Part shown: positions 5,514-8,772 of the stretch, piece after piece | How positions within the stretch are numbered: position 1 is the first letter of the stretch | Layout: the number at the start of each line of letters is the position of its first letter | Source: Methanoregula sp. | GTDB taxonomy: Archaea; Halobacteriota; Methanomicrobia; Methanomicrobiales; Methanospirillaceae | Assembly: GCA_003136075.1 (NCBI GenBank) | Contig: PNBP01000148.1 | Span: 1-8,772 of the forward strand | Length of the DNA: 8,772 bases | Reading direction: 5' to 3' | Notes under the pieces: model-generated | Databases searched by the model: none | Told to the model about the DNA's origin: nothing | Seen by the model: only the letters and a program-made list of their open reading frames with translations | Position numbers and translations under genes: made by a program

Positions 5514-5766
5514 GTGGCCATCACTAAAGGAACATGATAACAAAACCTGGCAAAGTATCGGACCCGACTACCATTCGGGCGGATGATTACGGGGATGGGG
5601 GAGGCGTGCGACAGGATGCACAGGTGGATAATGTGGTGTGAAATTTTTTAACTTATGATTATTGTACTTTTTCACGATCCAACAATTTTTCATGCGTAAA
5701 TCCCGCTGAGAGCCGGATTTCCAGAAGTGTTAATGCGGTTGCCATGCAAGTCTGGTTCGTGATATC
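5514..5766. other. Intergenic stretch with a small hairpin and T-rich tracts
   Basis: I see no convincing gene in these 253 nt. A short hairpin, CCCGA/TCGGG with a 7-nt loop, lies at 5563-5579. T-rich tracts at 5644-5649 and 5668-5672 could end the flavodoxin transcript or form part of a promoter for the small membrane protein at 5767. No similarity to the 350-nt repeat was found here. Confidence 0.4.
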
Positions 5767-5997
5767 ATGGCAGATGAACACAAATCTTTGAGAGATCCCA
5801 ATTCCCCGTTTCCCATGAGTTTCCCGACGCGGATACTCCTCTATGCCGCAATAGAACTTACCGTTATTAATCTGATCGTGTTTTATTGGCATGAAAATTT
5901 ACCATTAAGTCTTGTTCTTCCGGTAATTATCATTGAAATAGTGGTGTTAGCGGTATCCATTGCATTCTGGATTTCTCCCTATAATCTTAAATGGTAA
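5767..5997 (+). CDS. Small two-helix membrane protein, function unknown
   Basis: This encodes 76 residues. A polar N-terminus (about 1-20, rich in Asp, Glu, Asn and Pro) is followed by two hydrophobic helices (about 21-41 and 48-69) joined by a short Trp-His-Glu-Asn-Leu-Pro turn, and the protein ends in Asn-Leu-Lys-Trp. The topology is a helical hairpin with both ends on the same side. No family is recognised. The ATG at 5767 has no evident Shine-Dalgarno site; an internal ATG at 5815 would remove most of the polar tail. It stands alone between the flavodoxin and repeat copy B. The TATAAT-rich sequence around its last codons (5980-5991) might also promote transcription into the repeat. Confidence 0.65.
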   Translation: MADEHKSLRDPNSPFPMSFPTRILLYAAIELTVINLIVFYWHENLPLSLVLPVIIIEIVVLAVSIAFWISPYNLKW

Positions 5998-6024
5998 AGT
6001 GGTCTGTGTTTTGAGGGGAGGGTA

Positions 6025-6372
6025 TATGCCGGGGAAGGAGGAGACCTGCATTCCCTGGGTCAGATCCGGCCCCTCTACGGCCCCGGATTACCTATCCGGA
6101 CACCCTATTTCCGGAATTATTGCAAAAAACCGCACCACTTTTACACACTTTTTCTAAAATCGGAGTTTCCGCACCATTTACGCCAATCTGACAACTTTGC
6201 GTGGCGCTGTAGAACGCTAATGTACGCTTTTGGGAGGCGAAACCCGAAGGGGCTGGGGGTGTAGGAGGGGTAATGTGAAAAGAAGGGCTATTTTGGAGAT
6301 CGGTTATTTGTGGCCCAGGACCCTTGAGAGACTTTCCCTTTCGCAAATCCGTGTCTCTGTCGGAGATCTATT
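6025..6372 (+). repeat. 350-nt intergenic repeat, copy B
   Basis: This is the second good copy of the element at 2403-2752, in the same orientation and with nearly the same length. Shared structural features are GGCC/GGCC at 6068-6082, CCGGAT/ATCCGG at 6083-6099, a T-rich TTTTACACA segment near 6139, and GGGCTA/TGGCCC at 6285-6290 with 6311-6316. In that last stem, copy A has GGGCTG/CAGCCC: a G-C pair became A-T and a T-A pair became T-G, so pairing is kept. The hairpin equivalent to 2586-2599 has one mismatch here (6204-6217). The element lies between the two-helix membrane protein and the methyltransferase gene and does not interrupt either. The match ends shortly after GTCGGAGA at 6359-6366. 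Confidence 0.8.
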
Positions 6373-6585
6373 CCGCCGGATGATGACATCTTTATGGTAT
6401 TTCTACAAAGGAGACCAATTATTATAAAAAAACGCGAATATCTCATATGCGGCTACCATCCCGGTCAATAAAAAAACAGGTAACAATTACCGCACGCTTC
6501 CATTTTCTCAGGATCAGCCAATCCGGCAATTCCCCTGAGCCGCACTATCGGGTTGTATTCAGATCGCAATTAAAAAAAAGGAAAC
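6373..6585. promoter_or_regulatory. Leader and probable promoter region of the methyltransferase gene
   Basis: These 213 nt hold no convincing gene. A TATA-like element, TTATTATAAAAAAA, lies at about 6418-6431 and would start a transcript near 6450, giving a leader of about 135 nt. Within that leader an inverted repeat CTCAGG/CCTGAG (6507-6512 with 6534-6539, 21-nt loop) is visible; its role is unknown. AGGA at 6579-6582 is the ribosome site for the downstream gene, better spaced for the ATG at 6592 than for 6586. Confidence 0.4.
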
Positions 6586-7299
6586 ATGTGTATGACAAAA
6601 AAACCTGTCTGGCTCTTTGACGAGATGAAATGCTCCGGTGTTGATTTTTCCTGTGTGGAGGAAGTGGCTGCATATGACTCCATGCACCAGAAGCTTCGCG
6701 ATTATGCCAGGACAAGCGAAGCAATCATCCGCCGCTTATCACTGGATTCTGCCAGCACGGTAATCGATCTCGGGTGTGGCACGGGCGCATTTGCCCTTCA
6801 CGCTGCACATAAATGTCGCACCATATACGCCGTTGACGTTTCTGAAGCAATGCTTGAGTACTGTAAAAAACAGGCAGAACACAAAGGCATCAGCAACATT
6901 ATGTATTGCCACAGTGGTCTGCTCACGTATGAGCACAGCGGTGAACCGGCAGATGCCGCTGTCTGCTTTGCCGTGCTCCACCATCTTCCGGACTTCTGGA
7001 AACAGGTTGCTCTCAAACGGTGTTTTGGCATGCTCAAACCCGGAGGCCGGCTCATGTTATTCGATATTGTGTTTCCCTCAGGGACAGATTCCTTAGAAGA
7101 GGTAATCGATGCGTGGATCAATTCTGTCGGGACAATGGCCAATGACCGGCTGGCACAAGAAGGCATTATTCATGTCAGGAATGAGTTCAGTACCTATGAC
7201 TGGATTATGGAAGGATTGATCAAACGGAGTGGATTTGATATCAGCTCCGCAGAATACAGCAACGGTGTTCAGGCAACCTATGTATGCACGAAGAGATAA
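6586..7299 (+). CDS. Class I SAM-dependent methyltransferase
   Basis: This 237-residue protein carries the standard Rossmann-fold methyltransferase motifs. Motif I, the SAM-binding loop, is Val-Ile-Asp-Leu-Gly-Cys-Gly-Thr-Gly (59-67). The acidic residue that binds the ribose is Asp84 in Tyr-Ala-Val-Asp. Motif IV covers Ala-Asp-Ala-Ala-Val through Leu-His-His-Leu (122-134), and Leu-Lys-Pro-Gly-Gly-Arg-Leu (150-156) is the usual post-motif loop. The N-terminus (Phe-Asp-Glu-Met-Lys, then Gly-Val-Asp-Phe-Ser and Glu-Val-x-x-Tyr-Asp) is a pattern I associate with uncharacterised small-molecule methyltransferases of anaerobes. The acceptor substrate cannot be read from the sequence. Length fits a stand-alone enzyme acting in the cytoplasm. 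ATG at 6592 (residue 3) is the alternative and has the better-spaced Shine-Dalgarno. No operon partner is evident. Confidence 0.92.
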   Translation: MCMTKKPVWLFDEMKCSGVDFSCVEEVAAYDSMHQKLRDYARTSEAIIRRLSLDSASTVIDLGCGTGAFALHAAHKCRTIYAVDVSEAMLEYCKKQAEHKGISNIMYCHSGLLTYEHSGEPADAAVCFAVLHHLPDFWKQVALKRCFGMLKPGGRLMLFDIVFPSGTDSLEEVIDAWINSVGTMANDRLAQEGIIHVRNEFSTYDWIMEGLIKRSGFDISSAEYSNGVQATYVCTKR

Positions 7300-7570
7300 C
7301 AACAACTTTTTTGTTAAAGGAGTATGCAGGAGACTCAATCCCGGATCTTTTTTTTTGCCCGGGGGCTGGCCGGGTCCCGTATTGCAGTACAGCTGTTGGC
7401 CGGTGGGGCTGGGGGTGGCCCAGGTTTCCCATAACGCTATAGCCCTGATGAGGATAAATGAGATGGATGCAGGGGCAGGACGTGCAACCCGGATACACGC
7501 ACAAATCTGAAAGGGAATGTATAATACAACCGGATATAACAACCAACTGGTACCATAAAAGGGGAACCGG
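7300..7570. other. Intergenic region with terminator-like and promoter-like sequence
   Basis: These 271 nt hold no convincing gene. Just after the methyltransferase stop, AACAA-CTTTT-TTGTT (7301-7315) is a small hairpin containing T bases, and nine T bases lie at 7348-7356; either may end the transcript. A G/C-rich part follows (7357-7425), with CCCGG/CCGGG flanking a 7-nt loop near 7358-7374. Upstream of the next gene, TGTATAATAC (about 7519-7528) is TATA-like and would start a transcript near 7545-7550. Confidence 0.45.
7348..7356 (+). terminator. Oligo-T terminator-like tract after the methyltransferase gene
   Basis: Nine consecutive T bases lie 48 nt past the methyltransferase stop codon, directly before a short G/C-rich hairpin. 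U-rich tracts of this kind are typical archaeal transcription termination signals. No downstream gene depends on readthrough, because a separate TATA-like element precedes the next gene. Confidence 0.45.
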
Positions 7571-8772
7571 ATGAACAGGTGGCACAAATTATGCACAGGA
7601 AAGGATGCGAGCCTTTTCTGTCTCTTTTCTCTCATCGTTATCTCATTGGTCCTTTTAGGAGGCTGCACATCTACCAGGGATCTCACCGAAAACCAGTCAG
7701 CGGGTCAGGCTGCCCGTGTAAATGATATAACTGGCAGTAACACTACCCTCAGTCTCACCGTCCCTGCCCGGTCTGACAGCCTGTATGATTACCGGGCCGG
7801 ACTGGCAGAACTGCCTGAGATCAGGAGCGGGGATATGGACCCGGCAACGGCTGCCCGGTACAGGGCACTTATCGATACGCTCAATACAAAAGATCCGGGC
7901 GCTGCGCGGTGGGCGGTCGGCATGGGACTCTTTGCAGAGGACCGGAAGATCTCCGATGCGGAAAATAAGTTTGTGGATGCAGTTGTGAAAAAAGATGACC
8001 CCTTGCGCATACTGGTCACAAAATGGGCAATGGACGGGATTGGCGACAGTGAAGCCGGATGGGCCGCAGAAGCCTCATTTCCCGCCGGGGAGTACGGCTA
8101 CCTTACCGACGACATGCAGGTAATCGAATCGGTGAAAGGCCCGGTCGACCCGAAGGCAAAGGAGGCATTAAAGGCCATCATCAGGGCGGCGGACAGCGAC
8201 TACGAGCTGAGGAAGGGGCTTTACCTTATCGATGAGTACGGCGTCCCCGACAAGACCTGTTTTACCTATCCCGTCCCCGCGTACAACACCCAGCTCAGTG
8301 TCCTGCTGGACCTCCTGAACACCTCAGACATCTCACCCGGATACTACCGGGTTGCCCTGGCTGCCGGCATCGATTACGGGGCCGTGGAGACAATTGGCGA
8401 TGCGGGCGTCCGGGCATACCTTCCGGGCTACGTGAAGGATCAGGTCGGCTATACGGTTGAGACGGACCGGCTGCTCAAAGGGCGAGGGGTCAGCTGGCAG
8501 GCCGCGGATTACCCCCTTGATGCGGATATTATTCTCCTGTGGGGAGCGGCAGGGACGATGCGCCCCTATCTTTACACCAGCAACACAGAGAAGTACCCGC
8601 CGGATTACCAGCCATGGAAACACCCCTCGTGGGAGAGCGAGTTCTATCACAGCCCGATGGAGATCGCGGATTTTGAGTGGAGTTTTGTCTCCCTCAAGAC
8701 CTTACAGGAGATGCGTGACGAGATGGTGCAACATGGTATCCCCCCGACCCTGACAGAGTATATCGCTGCCGG
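7571..8772 (+). CDS. Large lipoprotein of unknown function, cut by the window end
   Basis: The frame opens at ATG 7571 and has no stop before the window ends, giving at least 400 residues. A Shine-Dalgarno-like AGGGGA lies about 7 nt upstream. The N-terminus is basic, then hydrophobic (about 15-30), and ends in Leu-Leu-Gly-Gly-Cys, so Cys32 is the likely lipidated residue and the protein would face the outside of the membrane. After a low-complexity linker (about 33-65) comes a helical-looking part rich in Ala, Asp and Lys (about 70-220), then a segment with many Tyr, Trp and Pro residues (about 230-400). No domain is recognised with confidence; a transglutaminase-like or other extracellular enzyme fold is conceivable, but no catalytic triad is evident in the visible part. 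Codon use is G/C-rich at third positions, like the operon at the left and unlike the AT-richer surface protein at 3373. Confidence 0.8.
   Translation, partial: MNRWHKLCTGKDASLFCLFSLIVISLVLLGGCTSTRDLTENQSAGQAARVNDITGSNTTLSLTVPARSDSLYDYRAGLAELPEIRSGDMDPATAARYRALIDTLNTKDPGAARWAVGMGLFAEDRKISDAENKFVDAVVKKDDPLRILVTKWAMDGIGDSEAGWAAEASFPAGEYGYLTDDMQVIESVKGPVDPKAKEALKAIIRAADSDYELRKGLYLIDEYGVPDKTCFTYPVPAYNTQLSVLLDLLNTSDISPGYYRVALAAGIDYGAVETIGDAGVRAYLPGYVKDQVGYTVETDRLLKGRGVSWQAADYPLDADIILLWGAAGTMRPYLYTSNTEKYPPDYQPWKHPSWESEFYHSPMEIADFEWSFVSLKTLQEMRDEMVQHGIPPTLTEYIAA

Noticed and set aside
6378..6384. ATGATGA resembling the C box of an archaeal C/D guide RNA
   Set aside because: No D, D' or C' boxes at suitable distances were found nearby.
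6230..6427. Plus-strand open frame in repeat copy B
   Set aside because: Same reason as for copy A: internal indels shift the frame relative to copy A while the nucleotide sequence stays conserved. It also has a weak start and no ribosome site.
7405..7417. GGGGCTGGGGGTG identical to 6249-6261 in repeat copy B
   Set aside because: The match is low-complexity G-rich sequence, and the other landmarks of the repeat are absent or in the wrong order around it.
7093..7686. Long minus-strand open frame of 197 codons
   Set aside because: It overlaps the methyltransferase C-terminus and the lipoprotein signal region antisense, has a composition rich in Pro, Cys and Ile without domain character, and is best explained as a shadow of the plus-strand genes.

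Overview
The window looks like chromosomal DNA from a methanogenic archaeon, most likely of the Methanomicrobiales (Methanoregula-like). This is inferred from TATA-type AT-rich promoters, oligo-T terminator-like tracts, surface proteins of a style common in that order (signal peptide, duplicated 'IDPxGNH' domain, Thr/Ser/Pro stalk, C-terminal anchor), lipoproteins, and a flavoprotein with the cysteine spacing of methanogen iron-sulfur flavoproteins. No rRNA, tRNA, CRISPR array or recognisable transposase was seen.

Left part (1-2400): a three-gene minus-strand operon reads from right to left. It encodes an AbrB/SpoVT-type regulator, a 456-aa two-domain FMN-reductase-like flavoprotein and a six-helix membrane protein, with intergenic gaps of 9-12 nt. 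An AT-rich region with a 14-bp perfect palindrome lies at its head and probably holds promoter and operator. The first 58 nt may be the end of a convergent gene.

Middle (2400-3310): a roughly 600-nt stretch without a convincing gene. It holds a 350-nt repeat copy (A), a run of six closely packed hairpins (2781-2930) and a degenerate further copy (C). A small membrane protein gene with a strong Shine-Dalgarno site follows at 3015.

Right of centre (3370-5520): a minus-strand surface protein gene is divergent from a plus-strand pair, a lipoprotein and a flavodoxin, whose ORFs overlap by 4 nt. An AT-rich intergenic region serves both directions.

Right part (5767-8772): a 76-aa two-helix membrane protein, the second good copy of the 350-nt repeat (B, 6025-6372), a class I SAM-dependent methyltransferase, and the first 400 codons of a lipoprotein that runs off the window.

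The most unusual content is non-coding. Copies A and B share long near-identical blocks, but the shared blocks fall in different reading frames, and one hairpin keeps its pairing through compensatory changes. This suggests a structured RNA or a non-autonomous repeated element rather than a protein. The redox genes (two-domain flavoprotein, flavodoxin) and the envelope proteins are individually recognisable, but the sequence does not show that they form one pathway.
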